A DNA stretch of 64,000 nucleotides, from assembly GCF_001442805.1 (NCBI RefSeq), contig NZ_CP011131.1, positions 3,534,001 to 3,598,000 on the forward strand, in the 5' to 3' direction. The notes beneath the pieces are model-generated. The model was given only the letters and a program-made list of their open reading frames with translations. It was not told the origin of the DNA and ran no database searches. This stretch comes from Lysobacter gummosus. Its GTDB lineage: Bacteria > Pseudomonadota > Gammaproteobacteria > Xanthomonadales > Xanthomonadaceae. Both the position numbers and the translations under genes were made by a program. How positions within the stretch are numbered: the stretch's first letter is position 1; the number at the start of each line of letters is the position of its first letter. This document shows, one piece after another, positions 40,816 to 53,429 of the stretch.

Positions 40816-43422
40816 ATGTCTGATTCTTCTGTAAAGCCGTCGCCGTCCAACGGCTCGGCCGAACACACCCCGCTGATGAAGCAGTTCTTCGCCGCCAAGG
40901 CGGAGCACCCCGATGTGCTGCTGTTCTTCCGCATGGGCGATTTCTACGAATTGTTCTACGACGACGCCCGCAAGGCGGCGCGACTGCTCGACATCACCCT
41001 GACCCAGCGCGGCGCCTCGGCCGGTCAGCCGATCCCGATGGCCGGCGTGCCGCACCATTCGGCCGAAGGCTATCTGGCGCGTCTGGTCGCGCTCGGCGAA
41101 TCGGTGGCGATCTGCGAACAGATCGGCGATCCGGCTCTGGCCAAGGGCATCGTCGAACGCAAAGTCGTGCGCGTGATCACTCCGGGCACCGTCACCGACG
41201 AAGCCCTGCTCAACGAGCGCCGCGACACCTTGCTTCTGGCGGTCTCGCGCGGCAAGCACGGTTACGGCATCGCCTGGGCCGACCTGGCCGCCGGCCGTTT
41301 CCTGGTCAACGAAGTCGCCAGCGAAGATGCGCTGGAAGCGGAAATCGCCCGCCTTGAACCGGCCGAAGTGCTGATGCCGGACGAAGACGGCTGGGCGCCG
41401 TTCCTGGCCGAGCGCAACGGCATGCGCCGGCGTCCGCCGTGGCTGTTCGACGTCGACAGCGGTCGCCGCCAGTTGCTGCGCTTCTTCGGCCTGCACGATC
41501 TGTCCGGCTTCGGCCTGGAAGACAAGCCGCTGGCGACCGCCGCCGCGGCCGCGCTGCTGGGCTATGTGGAAGAAACCCAGAAGCAGCGCCTGCCGCATCT
41601 GACCTCGATCGCGATCGAATCCGGCGATGGCGCGATCGCGATGAACGCGGCCACCCGCCGCCATCTGGAACTCGACAGCCGCATCGACGGCGACAGCCGC
41701 ACCACCCTGCTCGGCGTGCTCGACAGCACGGTCACGCCGATGGGCGGACGCCTGCTGCGGCGCTGGCTGCATCGCCCGCTGCGCGAGCGCGGCGTGCTGC
41801 GCCATCGCCATCAGGCCGTGGCGACGCTGATCGAAAGCCGCGCCGGCGACGACGTGCGCGAGCGCTTCCGCGCGCTCGGCGATCTGGAACGCATCCTCTC
41901 GCGCATCGCCCTGCGCAGCGCGCGTCCGCGCGACCTGTCCACCTTGCGCGACGGCCTGGGCCTGCTGCCCGACGTGCGCAAGATCCTCACCCCGCTCGAC
42001 GCGCCGCGCCTCAACGAGTTGTGCGCCTCGCTCGGCGAACACGACGAACACGCCCATCTGCTGGCGCAGGCCATCGTGCCGCAGCCGCCGGTGCTGGCGC
42101 GCGACGGCGGCGTGTTCGCCACCGGCTTCGACGCCGAACTGGACGAGCTGCGCACGCTGTCTACCAACGCCGACCAGTTCCTGGTCGATCTGGAAGCGCG
42201 CGAACGCGCCAGCAGCGGCATTCCGACGCTGAAGGTCGGCTACAACCGCGTGCACGGCTATTACCTGGAAATCAGCAAGGCGCAGTCCGACAAGGCGCCG
42301 ACGCACTACACCCGCCGCCAGACCCTGAGCAACGCCGAGCGCTACATCACGGAAGAACTCAAGCAGTTCGAAGACAAGGTGCTGTCCGCGCGCGAACGTT
42401 CGCTGGCGCGCGAGCGCTTGCTGTACGAACAACTGCTGGACGCGCTCAACGAGCGCCTGGAAGCGCTCAAGCGCTGCGCCGGCGCGCTGTCGGAACTGGA
42501 TGTGCTGTGCGCCTTCGCCGAACGCGCCGCTTCGCTGGACTGGTCGCGGCCGGAACTGGCCGAATCGCCGGGTCTGCGCATCGAACGCGGCCGCCATCCG
42601 GTGGTGGAGGCGGTGCGCAAGGAACCGTTCGAGCCCAACGACCTCATCCTGGATGAGGACAACGGCCGCCGCATGCTGGTCATCACCGGCCCGAACATGG
42701 GCGGTAAGTCCACCTACATGCGCCAGAACGCCTTGATCGTGCTGCTGGCGCATATCGGCAGCTTCGTCCCGGCCGCGCGCGCGGTGCTCGGGCCGATCGA
42801 CCGCATCCTCACCCGCATCGGCGCCGGCGACGACCTCGCCCGCGGCCAATCGACCTTCATGGTCGAGATGAGCGAGACCAGCTACATCCTGCATCACGCC
42901 ACCGACCAGTCGCTGGTGCTGATGGACGAAATCGGCCGCGGCACCTCGACCTACGACGGCCTGGCCCTGGCCGAGGCCTGCGCGCGCCATCTGGCCCACA
43001 GCAATCGCGCCTACACCTTGTTCGCCACGCATTACTTCGAACTCACCGCGCTGGCCGAACCGGGCAACGGCATCGCCAACGTGCATCTGGACGCGGTCGA
43101 GCACGGCGAGCAACTGGTGTTCATGCACGCAGTCAAGGACGGCCCGGCCGATCGCAGCTTCGGCCTGCAGGTCGCGGCGCTGGCCGGTCTGCCCAAGTCG
43201 GTGGTGAAGCAGGCGCGCGGACGCTTGATCGAACTGGAGCAACAGGGCCGCGACACGCCCAAGCCGTCCTTCGCCAAGGCCGCGCTGGATGCGCCGCAGC
43301 AGTTCGGCCTGTTCGCACCGGCCTCGTCGGCGGCGCTGGATGCCTTGGCCGAGGTCGATCCGGATGAGTTGACGCCGAAGCAGGCGTTGGAAGCTTTGTA
43401 TCGGATCAAGGCGCTGGCTTGA
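40816..43422 (+). CDS. mutS: DNA mismatch repair protein MutS
   Basis: Mismatch-recognition ATPase, 868 residues (E. coli 853). The mismatch-binding F43-x-E45 lies in [11 protein letters not shown], Walker A GPNMGGKS at residues 625-632, and Walker [16 protein letters not shown] follows. The C-terminus [19 protein letters not shown] is typical. No partner genes adjacent. A hairpin repeat lies just downstream. Confidence 0.98.
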   Translation: MSDSSVKPSPSNGSAEHTPLMKQFFAAKAEHPDVLLFFRMGDFYELFYDDARKAARLLDITLTQRGASAGQPIPMAGVPHHSAEGYLARLVALGESVAICEQIGDPALAKGIVERKVVRVITPGTVTDEALLNERRDTLLLAVSRGKHGYGIAWADLAAGRFLVNEVASEDALEAEIARLEPAEVLMPDEDGWAPFLAERNGMRRRPPWLFDVDSGRRQLLRFFGLHDLSGFGLEDKPLATAAAAALLGYVEETQKQRLPHLTSIAIESGDGAIAMNAATRRHLELDSRIDGDSRTTLLGVLDSTVTPMGGRLLRRWLHRPLRERGVLRHRHQAVATLIESRAGDDVRERFRALGDLERILSRIALRSARPRDLSTLRDGLGLLPDVRKILTPLDAPRLNELCASLGEHDEHAHLLAQAIVPQPPVLARDGGVFATGFDAELDELRTLSTNADQFLVDLEARERASSGIPTLKVGYNRVHGYYLEISKAQSDKAPTHYTRRQTLSNAERYITEELKQFEDKVLSARERSLARERLLYEQLLDALNERLEALKRCAGALSELDVLCAFAERAASLDWSRPELAESPGLRIERGRHPVVEAVRKEPFEPNDLILDEDNGRRMLVITGPNMGGKSTYMRQNALIVLLAHIGSFVPAARAVLGPIDRILTRIGAGDDLARGQSTFMVEMSETSYILHHATDQSLVLMDEIGRGTSTYDGLALAEACARHLAHSNRAYTLFATHYFELTALAEPGNGIANVHLDAVEHGEQLVFMHAVKDGPADRSFGLQVAALAGLPKSVVKQARGRLIELEQQGRDTPKPSFAKAALDAPQQFGLFAPASSAALDALAEVDPDELTPKQALEALYRIKALA

Positions 43423-43465
43423 GATCGGCTCGCGTAGATCGCCGGACGATCTGAGCGAAAGGCAT

Positions 43466-43536
43466 TCGGGGCGCAGGCCCTTCCCACAACAGACCTCGCG
43501 GCTTCGCGATCTTTTGTGGGAGGGGCTTGCGCCCCG
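43466..43536. repeat. Long hairpin repeat (family B, copy 1)
   Basis: 24-base arms TCGGGGCGCAGGCCCTTCCC... and GGGAGGGGCTTGCGCCCCGA with a 23-base loop. Arms are nearly perfect. A related element is at 63050-63134. It could act as a terminator for mutS. Confidence 0.85.
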
Positions 43537-43632
43537 ACGCTTTTGTGCCCGATCGCCGATCGGCTCTGCGTCCCAATCCCGGCCGCGAGCGACCCGCTAA
43601 ACTGTCGCCCGGAATGGAGACCGGGAGGTTGT

Positions 43633-46600
43633 GTGGAAGCATTGTTGCTCGTCGTCGGCGTATTGACCGGCTTGATCCTTGCTCGTCTTTATCGTCCCGA
43701 TGCGCGAGCGGCGGTGGCGGTGGCGGACGCTGCCAAGCCGGAAGCCGAGGACGCTTCGCAATCGGGCGCGGATGAGAGCAAAGCGCCGGTTGATACGACT
43801 TCGGAAACTGCGGAATCTTCTCAGGATCAACTTTTTCGGTTGGTACGCGAGATCGACGCCGTCGACGACCGCATCCAGCGCCCGCAGGACCTGCTCGCAC
43901 AGCCCGAGTTCCACCAGGGCGTGGAGCTGATCGCAGGCGGCGCCTTCGATGCGGACGAACTGGTGCGCCAACTCAGCGGCACCGGCTACGTGCTGCAGTC
44001 GATGATCACCAAGGCGTTGCCGCGCCGCAGCGATGTCGCGCTCGACCCGATCATCGACCACGCCGGCCAGTTCGGCGGTTATCCGCTGCACTTCCTCATC
44101 GAACATCTGCGCACCCGCGAGGACGCGCAGGCGCTGTCGCGGCTGATGCGGCATGCGCAGGCGTGGTGGTGGGATTTCGCGCCGGTGCGCCAGCAAGTGC
44201 GCGACTACCTGCAGTGGGCAGAGCAATTCGGCGACGCCCCGGCGGCGCCGGCGCTCGACGAGATCGAGGAAAACCAGGCCAACCAGTTGCGCGAAACGCT
44301 CAAGCGCTTCAATTCGCCGGCGCTGCAGCCGCTGCTGGAACAGGTCGACCGCGCCGCCAGCGCGCGCCGCGAAAGCCGCGTGCTCGGCGCCTTCGGCCGG
44401 GTCAACGCCGCGCCCAAGCCGCAGGTGCGCATCGCCCACGACGCGCTCGCGCGCCAGCTCGAACGCCTGCACGAACTGCTCAGCGGCGAGGATGCCGCCT
44501 CGGTGCTGGTGTCGGGCGAACACGGCGTCGGCAAGAGCGTGCTGATCGACCTGCTCAGCGAACGCCTTCTCGCCGACGGCTGGCTGGTGTTCGAAGCCTC
44601 GGCCGCGGAGATCCTCTCCGGCCAGAGCTACATCGGCGAATTGGAAGAGCGCGTGCGCGAAATGCTGTCGGTGCTCGACCGCAAACGCGCGGTGTGGCGC
44701 GCGCCGGAGTTCTTCGACCTGCTGGCCAAGGGCTCGCACTCGCGCGATCCGCGCGGCCTGCTCGATCTGGTGCTGCCGGCGATCGAACGCGGCCGCTTGC
44801 GCGTGATCGGCGAAATCACCCCGCGCCAGCTCGCGCAGTTGCTGGTCGCGCGGCCGGTGATCAAGCACCACTTCGAAATTCTCAATCTGGCTGCGACCGA
44901 AGCGCCGGCGCTGGAGCCGATCGCGGCGCAATGGGCGCGCATCGAAAGCGCGCGCCTGGGCCGCGCCGTCGCCGACGCACGCACCTTGGCCGAGGCCGCG
45001 CGCATGGCCGCGCAGTATTTTCCCGAACAGCAGGAACCCGGACGCCTGCTGCGCCTGCTCGGCGACGCCCTGCAGACGGCGTGCGCGCAGGAGCCGGCGC
45101 AACTGCCGCTCGACGCCGAGCGCCTGCTCGCCACCATCGCCCAGCGCAGCGGCCTGCCGCTGGAGGTCATCGACGATCGCCAGAGCCTGGACCTGGACCG
45201 GCTGCGCGCGTTCTTCCGCCAACGCGTGATCGGCCAGGACGAAGCCGTCGATGCCCTGCTCGACCGCATCGCCATGCTCAAGGCCGGGCTGACCGACAAC
45301 GGCCGTCCGATCGGCGTGTTCCTGTTCGCCGGCCCCACCGGCACCGGCAAGACCGAACTTGCGAAGGCGCTGGGCGAATTGCTGTTCGGTAGCGACGAAC
45401 GCCTGCTGCGCCTGGACATGAGCGAATTCCAGTCGGAAGACTCGGCCTGGCGCCTGACCGCCGACGAAGGCGGACAAGGCGGCGTGCGCTCGCTGACCTC
45501 GCGCATCCGCGAGCAGCCGTTCTCGGTGGTACTGCTGGACGAATTCGAAAAAGCGCATCCGAAGGTGTGGGACTTGTTCCTGCAGGTGTTCGACGACGCG
45601 CGCCTGAGCGATCGCAGCGGCCACACCGCCGACTTCCGCCACAGCATCATCATCCTCACCAGCAACGTCGGCTCGACCATCTCGCGCAGCGCCGGCCCGG
45701 GCTTCACTTCGGTGCGCGGCGGGTATTCGCGCGATGCGGTCGAGAAGGCCCTGTTCGAAACCTTCCGCCGCGAGTTCATCAATCGCCTGGACCGGGTGGT
45801 GTTGTTCAATCCGCTCGATCGCAGCCTGATGCGCGAGATCCTGCACAAGGAACTGGGCCGGGTGCTGACCCGGCGCGGGCTGCGCAATCGCGACTGGGCG
45901 GTGGAATGGGAGCCCTCGGCGATCGAGTTCCTGCTCGACCGCGGCTTCACCCCGGACCTGGGCGCGCGCCCGCTGCGGCGCGCGATCGAGCATTACCTGC
46001 TGGCGCCGCTGGCGCGCAGCATCGTCGAGCACCGCGCGCCGCAGGGCGATCAGTTCCTGTTCGTGCGCGCCGCAGGCGACAAGCTCGATGTGGTGTTCAT
46101 CGATCCGAACGCGCCGCAGGCGCTGGAAGCCGCGCCCGCCGACGAAACCGCGGCGCCGGCGCTGGCCGGCGATCTGCGCGATCTGGTCTACGCGCCGTCC
46201 TCCTCCGCCGAGGCCATCGCGCGATTGAACGCGCGCCTGGACGAACTCGACGCCACGGTCGAATCGCTGCAGTGGGTGGCCGCGCGCGAAGCCGATTACG
46301 CGCGCATGGCCGAGTCCGACTTCTGGTCGGCGGCCGACCGCCACGGCGTGCTCGACCGGATCGAACGCCGCGACCGCATCGAAAGCGCGCTCGACACCGC
46401 CCAGCGCATGCGCCAGCGCCTGCGCCAGGACCGCGGCAGCGACGAATTCGCCGGACGCATGGCCCAGTTGCTGTTCCTGCTCGGGCTGGCGGTGGACGGC
46501 CTGCGCGAACACACGCCGCAGGACGCGCTGATCGAGATCGACACCGACGACGCCGGCCATCTGCGCTTCGGCGCCGATCTGCGCCTGTGGTGGCAGCAAC

Positions 46601-46980
46601 TGCTGTCGATGTACCTGGGCTGGGCGCAGCGTCGCAACATGCGCGTGGAAGTGCTGCGCCAGGACGCCGAGCGCTGTAAGGCCTGGCTGGCGGTCAGCGG
46701 TTTCGGCGCTTACGACCTGCTGCGCGGCGAATCGGGCCTGCATGTGTTCGAGGAACTCGACGACGGCGTCACCCGCCGCGTGAGCTTGTCGGTGCAGGTC
46801 GCGCCCGACCTGCCCGGCCGCGCGCGCGTGGCGCAGGCGGCGTCCGACGGCGACAAGCGCATCTGCCGGCGTTACCGCCAGTCGCCCTCGCCGCTGGTGC
46901 GCGACGGCGTGCGCGGTTGGCGCAGCGGCCGCCTGGATCGCGTGCTGGCGGGCGAATTCGACGTGGTCCAGGGTAGCTGA
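43633..46980 (+). CDS. Membrane-anchored Clp-like double AAA+ ATPase with C-terminal release-factor-like domain
   Basis: 1115 residues from a GTG start (GGGAGG four bases upstream); the longer frame from 43516 reads through a repeat. Order: N-terminal membrane anchor (EALLLVVGVLTGLILARLY), acidic linker, helical region unlike the Clp N-domain, D1 with Walker A GEHGVGKS (K301) and SYIGELEER pore-loop-like segment but a degenerate Walker B (RAVWRAPEF), D2 with GPTGTGKT (K573) and VVLLDEFEKAHP (D636, E637), but lacking the usual GYVG pore loop. Residues about 860-1115 resemble RF1/RF2: MYLGWAQRRNMRVEVL (993-1008), FGAYDLLRGESGLH (1024-1037), and a terminal RDGVRGWRSGRLDRVLAGEF. The GGQ catalytic domain is absent. 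Function unknown; a ribosome-linked quality-control role is a hypothesis. Confidence 0.9.
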   Translation: MEALLLVVGVLTGLILARLYRPDARAAVAVADAAKPEAEDASQSGADESKAPVDTTSETAESSQDQLFRLVREIDAVDDRIQRPQDLLAQPEFHQGVELIAGGAFDADELVRQLSGTGYVLQSMITKALPRRSDVALDPIIDHAGQFGGYPLHFLIEHLRTREDAQALSRLMRHAQAWWWDFAPVRQQVRDYLQWAEQFGDAPAAPALDEIEENQANQLRETLKRFNSPALQPLLEQVDRAASARRESRVLGAFGRVNAAPKPQVRIAHDALARQLERLHELLSGEDAASVLVSGEHGVGKSVLIDLLSERLLADGWLVFEASAAEILSGQSYIGELEERVREMLSVLDRKRAVWRAPEFFDLLAKGSHSRDPRGLLDLVLPAIERGRLRVIGEITPRQLAQLLVARPVIKHHFEILNLAATEAPALEPIAAQWARIESARLGRAVADARTLAEAARMAAQYFPEQQEPGRLLRLLGDALQTACAQEPAQLPLDAERLLATIAQRSGLPLEVIDDRQSLDLDRLRAFFRQRVIGQDEAVDALLDRIAMLKAGLTDNGRPIGVFLFAGPTGTGKTELAKALGELLFGSDERLLRLDMSEFQSEDSAWRLTADEGGQGGVRSLTSRIREQPFSVVLLDEFEKAHPKVWDLFLQVFDDARLSDRSGHTADFRHSIIILTSNVGSTISRSAGPGFTSVRGGYSRDAVEKALFETFRREFINRLDRVVLFNPLDRSLMREILHKELGRVLTRRGLRNRDWAVEWEPSAIEFLLDRGFTPDLGARPLRRAIEHYLLAPLARSIVEHRAPQGDQFLFVRAAGDKLDVVFIDPNAPQALEAAPADETAAPALAGDLRDLVYAPSSSAEAIARLNARLDELDATVESLQWVAAREADYARMAESDFWSAADRHGVLDRIERRDRIESALDTAQRMRQRLRQDRGSDEFAGRMAQLLFLLGLAVDGLREHTPQDALIEIDTDDAGHLRFGADLRLWWQQLLSMYLGWAQRRNMRVEVLRQDAERCKAWLAVSGFGAYDLLRGESGLHVFEELDDGVTRRVSLSVQVAPDLPGRARVAQAASDGDKRICRRYRQSPSPLVRDGVRGWRSGRLDRVLAGEFDVVQGS

Positions 46981-49741
<2,761 letters not shown>

Positions 49742-49766
49742 TCTCAACGAACCCTGTGTGACTTTC

Positions 49767-49801
49767 ACGCCCGGCCGGAATCGGCCGGGCGTCTTTTTTT
49801 T
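49767..49801 (+). terminator. Rho-independent terminator of katG
   Basis: 11-bp GC-rich stem (ACGCCCGGCCG / CGGCCGGGCGT), GAAT loop, followed by nine T residues, 26 bp after the katG stop. Confidence 0.93.
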
Positions 49802-49981
49802 CGCGGCGCGCGAACGCGCCGTCGCCGCGACCGGCCCGCACCATCGATGCGCCGGCGTTGCATCGCCCGGACACCGTCGCGCCACCGCCGCGCGCGACGT
49901 CCCGCCCGCGCCGCGGCCGGCATCACCCGGCACTAACGATCCGGCGCTAGCATCAGCGTTCCTCGCACCCGGAATCACTCC

Positions 49982-50623
49982 ATGAGCGCCTCGCTGACCG
50001 ACGATCTTCTCAACCAACTCCAAGGCCAGCCGCTGGCGCAACTGGGCAGCCAGCTCGGCCTGTCGCAGCCGCAGACGCAGAGCGCGGTGAGCGCGGCGCT
50101 GCCGCTGCTGCTCGGCGCGCTCGGCCGCAACGCCAGCCAGCCGCAGGGCGCGCAGGCGCTGTTCGGCGCTCTGCAGCGCGACCACGCCGCGCCCGCGGCC
50201 AGCAACGGCCTGGACCTGGGCAGCGTGCTCGGCGCGGTGCTCGGCGGCGGTGGCGGCAGCCCGCAGACCGACGGCGCCGGCATCCTCGGGCATATCTTCG
50301 GCGGTCGTCAGGAGACCGCCGCCCAGGGTCTGGGCCAGGCCACCGGCCTGGAGGGCGGACAAGCCAATGCGCTGTTGAAGATGCTCGCGCCGATCGTGCT
50401 GTCCTATCTGGCGCAGCGCATGTTCTCCGGCGGCGGCCAGGCCGCGGCCTCGCCGCAACAGCTCGGCGACGTGCTCGGCCAGGAACATCAGCGCATCCAG
50501 CAACAAGGTTCGGCCGGCGGCCTGCTCAGCTCGGTGCTCGATCAGGACGGCGACGGCCAGCTCGGACTGGGCGATCTGCTCAAGATCGGCGGCGGCCTGC
50601 TCGGCGGCGGCGGACAGCGCTGA
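49982..50623 (+). CDS. DUF937 (YidB-like) protein
   Basis: 213-residue protein of unknown function. The DUF937 core (LTDDLLNQLQGQPLAQLGSQ, AALPLLLGALGRNA) is followed by glycine/glutamine-rich linkers and a C-terminal LDQDGDGQLGLGDLLKIGGG stretch that looks like an EF-hand-like loop. No signal peptide. A terminator follows. The family occurs widely in Proteobacteria without assigned role. Confidence 0.88.
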   Translation: MSASLTDDLLNQLQGQPLAQLGSQLGLSQPQTQSAVSAALPLLLGALGRNASQPQGAQALFGALQRDHAAPAASNGLDLGSVLGAVLGGGGGSPQTDGAGILGHIFGGRQETAAQGLGQATGLEGGQANALLKMLAPIVLSYLAQRMFSGGGQAAASPQQLGDVLGQEHQRIQQQGSAGGLLSSVLDQDGDGQLGLGDLLKIGGGLLGGGGQR

Positions 50624-50650
50624 CCACCGGACTCATCCCTCGCGAACCCC

Positions 50651-50680
50651 AACGGCTGCGCTGATGCGCAGCCGTTTTCG
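50651..50680 (+). terminator. Rho-independent terminator of the DUF937 gene
   Basis: 11-bp stem AACGGCTGCGC / GCGCAGCCGTT with loop TGAT, followed by TTCGTTT. It can also serve the convergent hslR. Confidence 0.8.
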
Positions 50681-50721
50681 TTTGTGCTTGTCGATTGCGC
50701 GTTGTCGCGCGGAGGGCGGCG

Positions 50722-51144
50722 CTACAGCGCGTCGATATCGCCGAGCGCCTTGATCAGGCGCCGCGCGCGCTTGTCGGGTTTGGTCTCCGGGGCGCGGTAG
50801 CCGTTGCGCTCGGCCGCGCGCATCGCGCGCGCTTGTTCGCGCGCCGCGCGCGAGGCTTCGGTTTCGGCATACAGCGTCTGCGCCACGCTGGCCGGACCGC
50901 GGGTATCGCTCAGGCCGGTGACGGCGACTTCGAAGATTTCCTCGCCGCGCGCGATGCGCAGCGTGTCGCCGACGCGCAACGCGCGCGAAGCCTTGGCGCG
51001 CTGGCCGCCGACATCGACCTTGCCGGTTTCCACCGCCTGCCGCGCCAGGCTGCGGGTCTTGAAGAAGCGCGCGGCCCACAGCCACAGGTCGAGACGAACC
51101 GAAGCGGTTTGCGGCGCGGGCGGGGTTGGGTCTTGAGGGCTCAT
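50722..51144 (-). CDS. hslR: Ribosome-associated heat shock protein Hsp15 (S4 RNA-binding)
   Basis: 140 residues with an N-terminal S4 domain (RLDLWLWAARFFKTRSLARQ, GKVDVGGQRAKASR) and a basic C-terminal tail (KPDKRARRLIKALGDIDAL). HslR binds 50S subunits carrying stalled nascent chains and helps recycle them. The start at 51144 keeps the usual short N-terminus. It stands alone, convergent with the DUF937 gene. Confidence 0.93.
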   Translation of the reverse strand: MSPQDPTPPAPQTASVRLDLWLWAARFFKTRSLARQAVETGKVDVGGQRAKASRALRVGDTLRIARGEEIFEVAVTGLSDTRGPASVAQTLYAETEASRAAREQARAMRAAERNGYRAPETKPDKRARRLIKALGDIDAL

Positions 51145-51203
51145 CGGCGCGAAAGATAGCACTGGTGGTGGGGGATTTTTGTTGTGGGGTTGATGAAGCA
51201 AGA

Positions 51204-51400
51204 GCAAGAGCGAATCCCCCTAGCCCCCCTTTTTCAAAGGGGAGAACTGATTCGTCTTGGGTGGTGGTGACGAATGGCCAGAGGTTTTCGGTTTCCTTTT
51301 TTTGGGGGCCAGGCGTTAGACATTGCCCCCCTTTGAAAAAGGGGGCGAGCGCCCGGCGTAATCGCGAAGCCACGGTAAACCAACAGCGCGGGGGATTTGC
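51204..51400. repeat. Long imperfect inverted repeat (family C)
   Basis: GAGCGAATCCCCCTAGCCCC with CCTTTTTCAAAGGGG (51208-51242) is inverted as CCCCCTTTGAAAAAGGGGG (51327-51345) and GCGCGGGGGATTTGCTC (51387-51403). The inner segment has TCGTCTTGGGTGG, echoing the loop segment of family A. This occupies most of the gap between hslR and the MATE gene. Confidence 0.8.
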
Positions 51401-51499
51401 TCTTCGCGCCTCCAACTCCCGCCAAACCGCACACACCCCGCCCACGGCCCGCTAACCCGCGGTGACGGCATACTGCGCCATCCCCGCCCGGACCCCGCC

Positions 51500-53044
51500 A
51501 TGGCCTCCAGTTCCCCTCGCGGCAGCCATCTGCTCACCGAAGGCCCGATCGGCCGCACCATGATCTCCTTCGCGTTGCCGATCATGGCCGGCAACGCCGC
51601 GCAATCGCTCAACGGTTCGATCAACTCGATCTGGGTCGGCCGCTACCTCGGCGAAGCCGCGCTGACCGCGACGGCCAACGCCAACAACATCATGTTCTTC
51701 CTGATCGGCTCGATGTTCGGCATCGGCATGGCCGCGACGATCCTGATCGGACAGGCCATCGGCGCGCGCGACACCGAGCGGGCGCGCAAGATCATGGGCA
51801 CCAGCGCCACGTTCTTCATCAGCCTGTCGGCGGTGATCGCCTGCCTGGGCTGGTTCATGACCGACAAAGTGCTGCGCGCGATGGGCACGCCGGCGCCGGC
51901 GTTGCCGCTGGCCGAGCAGTACCTGCAGGTGATCTTCCTGTCGATGCCCTTCATCTACGCCTTCGCCTTCATCTCCGCGGCGCTGCGCGGCGCCGGCGAT
52001 TCGCGCACGCCGTTCCGCTTCCTGCTGATGTCGGTGGCGCTCGACATCGTCCTCAATCCGTTGCTGATCTTCGGCTGGGGCCCGGTGCCGGCGTTCGGCA
52101 TCGCCGGCTCGGCCATGTCCACCTTCTTCGCCCAGGGCCTGAGCCTGGCGGCGATGCTGTTGCACCTGCGGCGCAAGCGCCACGTGCTGTGGCTCGGGCG
52201 CAAGGACGCGCACTTGCTCAAGATCGACCTGAGCGTGCTGCGCGCGCTGATCGTCAAGGGCGTGCCGATGGGACTGCAGATGGTGCTGATCTCGCTGGCG
52301 ATGATCGCGATGATCAGCCTGGTCAACGCCCACGGCACCACCACCGCGGCCGGTTACGGCGCGGCGCTGCAACTGTGGACCTACGTGCAGATGCCGGCGA
52401 TGGCGATCGGCGCGGCGTGTTCGTCGATCGCCGCGCAAAGCGTCGGCGCCGGACGCTGGGACCGGGTCGGCGCGACCGCGCGCACCGGTACCTTGTTCAA
52501 TTTCCTGATGACCGGCGCGCTGATCGCGCCGCTGATCCTGTTCGACCGCTACACGCTGGCGCTGTTCCTGCCCGAGGGCAGCGCTTCGTTCGAGATCGCC
52601 CGCCATCTGAATCACATCGCGGTGTGGTCGTTCCTGTTCTTCGGCGTGACCTTCGTGATTTCCGGTGTGGTCCGCGCGACCGGCGCGGTGATACCGCCGC
52701 TGTTGATCCTGGGCTTCGCGCTGTGGGGCATCCGCGTGCCGTTCGCGACCTTGCTGCAGCCGGTGATCGGCATGGACGCGCTGTGGTGGAGTTTCCCGGT
52801 CAGCGCGCTGTGTTCGATGCTGATGTCGATGGCGTATTACCGCTGGGGCGGCTGGCGCCGCGCGCGCATGATGGCCGCGCCCGAGCGCGTGGCCGCGCCG
52901 GTGGCTACGCAGAGCATCGCGATGCCGGCCGAAGTGCCGGCGCAACCGCCGGCGCCGGTGGCGGATATGTCGCCGGAGCAGCAATCGCGCGGACCCGGAC
53001 CGCGCGATCTGGACGATGAGTTGAGCGAAAAGGCGCCCGGTTGA
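51500..53044 (+). CDS. MATE family efflux transporter
   Basis: 514 residues with 12 membrane helices; N-terminal EGPIGRTMISFALPIMAGNA and SINSIWVGRYLGEAALTATA are typical of MATE exporters (DinF/NorM-like). The C-terminal ~50 residues are a polar tail (ATQSIAMPAEVPAQPPAPVA...) beyond the last helix. Probably cation-coupled export of drugs or metabolites. No operon partner. Confidence 0.94.
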   Translation: MASSSPRGSHLLTEGPIGRTMISFALPIMAGNAAQSLNGSINSIWVGRYLGEAALTATANANNIMFFLIGSMFGIGMAATILIGQAIGARDTERARKIMGTSATFFISLSAVIACLGWFMTDKVLRAMGTPAPALPLAEQYLQVIFLSMPFIYAFAFISAALRGAGDSRTPFRFLLMSVALDIVLNPLLIFGWGPVPAFGIAGSAMSTFFAQGLSLAAMLLHLRRKRHVLWLGRKDAHLLKIDLSVLRALIVKGVPMGLQMVLISLAMIAMISLVNAHGTTTAAGYGAALQLWTYVQMPAMAIGAACSSIAAQSVGAGRWDRVGATARTGTLFNFLMTGALIAPLILFDRYTLALFLPEGSASFEIARHLNHIAVWSFLFFGVTFVISGVVRATGAVIPPLLILGFALWGIRVPFATLLQPVIGMDALWWSFPVSALCSMLMSMAYYRWGGWRRARMMAAPERVAAPVATQSIAMPAEVPAQPPAPVADMSPEQQSRGPGPRDLDDELSEKAPG

Positions 53045-53075
53045 GTCGCGGCCGCGTGCGCTGCGTCGCTTGCGG

Positions 53076-53384
53076 CTAAGCGCGGAAATCCTGCGCCGCT
53101 TCCTTCACGTCGGTGTCCGCGTGATCCAGGCCGAGCGCGACCAGGCGCTGCGTCAGCGCCGCGTCCAGGCTCGCGGCCAGTTCGAGCAAGCGCCGGTATT
53201 CCCAGTAATCCGACAGGTCCAGCACTTCCGCCGCGACCGCTTCCAGATTCGCCAGCACCTGTTCGCGCGGCAACGCGTGCACGCGTTCGCGGCCGCGCAC
53301 GATGCGCTCGGCGCTGCTCGGCTGACACGCCGCCCGCAGCGCATCGCGCAGTTCTTCCAGGACTTCGTCCGCGGTGATGATCAT
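53076..53384 (-). CDS. Hypothetical protein, 102 aa
   Basis: Small, mostly helical, acidic protein (MIITADEVLEELRDALRAAC). AGGA 5-8 bases before the ATG supports the start. No domain recognised. It follows the gene at 53430-53795 on the same strand after a 45-bp gap, so the two are probably cotranscribed. Confidence 0.75.
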   Translation of the reverse strand: MIITADEVLEELRDALRAACQPSSAERIVRGRERVHALPREQVLANLEAVAAEVLDLSDYWEYRRLLELAASLDAALTQRLVALGLDHADTDVKEAAQDFRA

Positions 53385-53429
53385 GGTTCCTGCGATGAGC
53401 GCGGCGACCGCGGATGTGTATGGGCCAGA

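Noticed and set aside
43516..43632. Upstream ATG start for the AAA+ gene
   Set aside because: Those codons lie in the family-B hairpin repeat; the GTG at 43633 has a clear GGGAGG and begins the membrane anchor.
43597..46743. 1048-codon frame antisense to the AAA+ gene
   Set aside because: Antisense shadow; the sense strand has clear AAA+ motifs.
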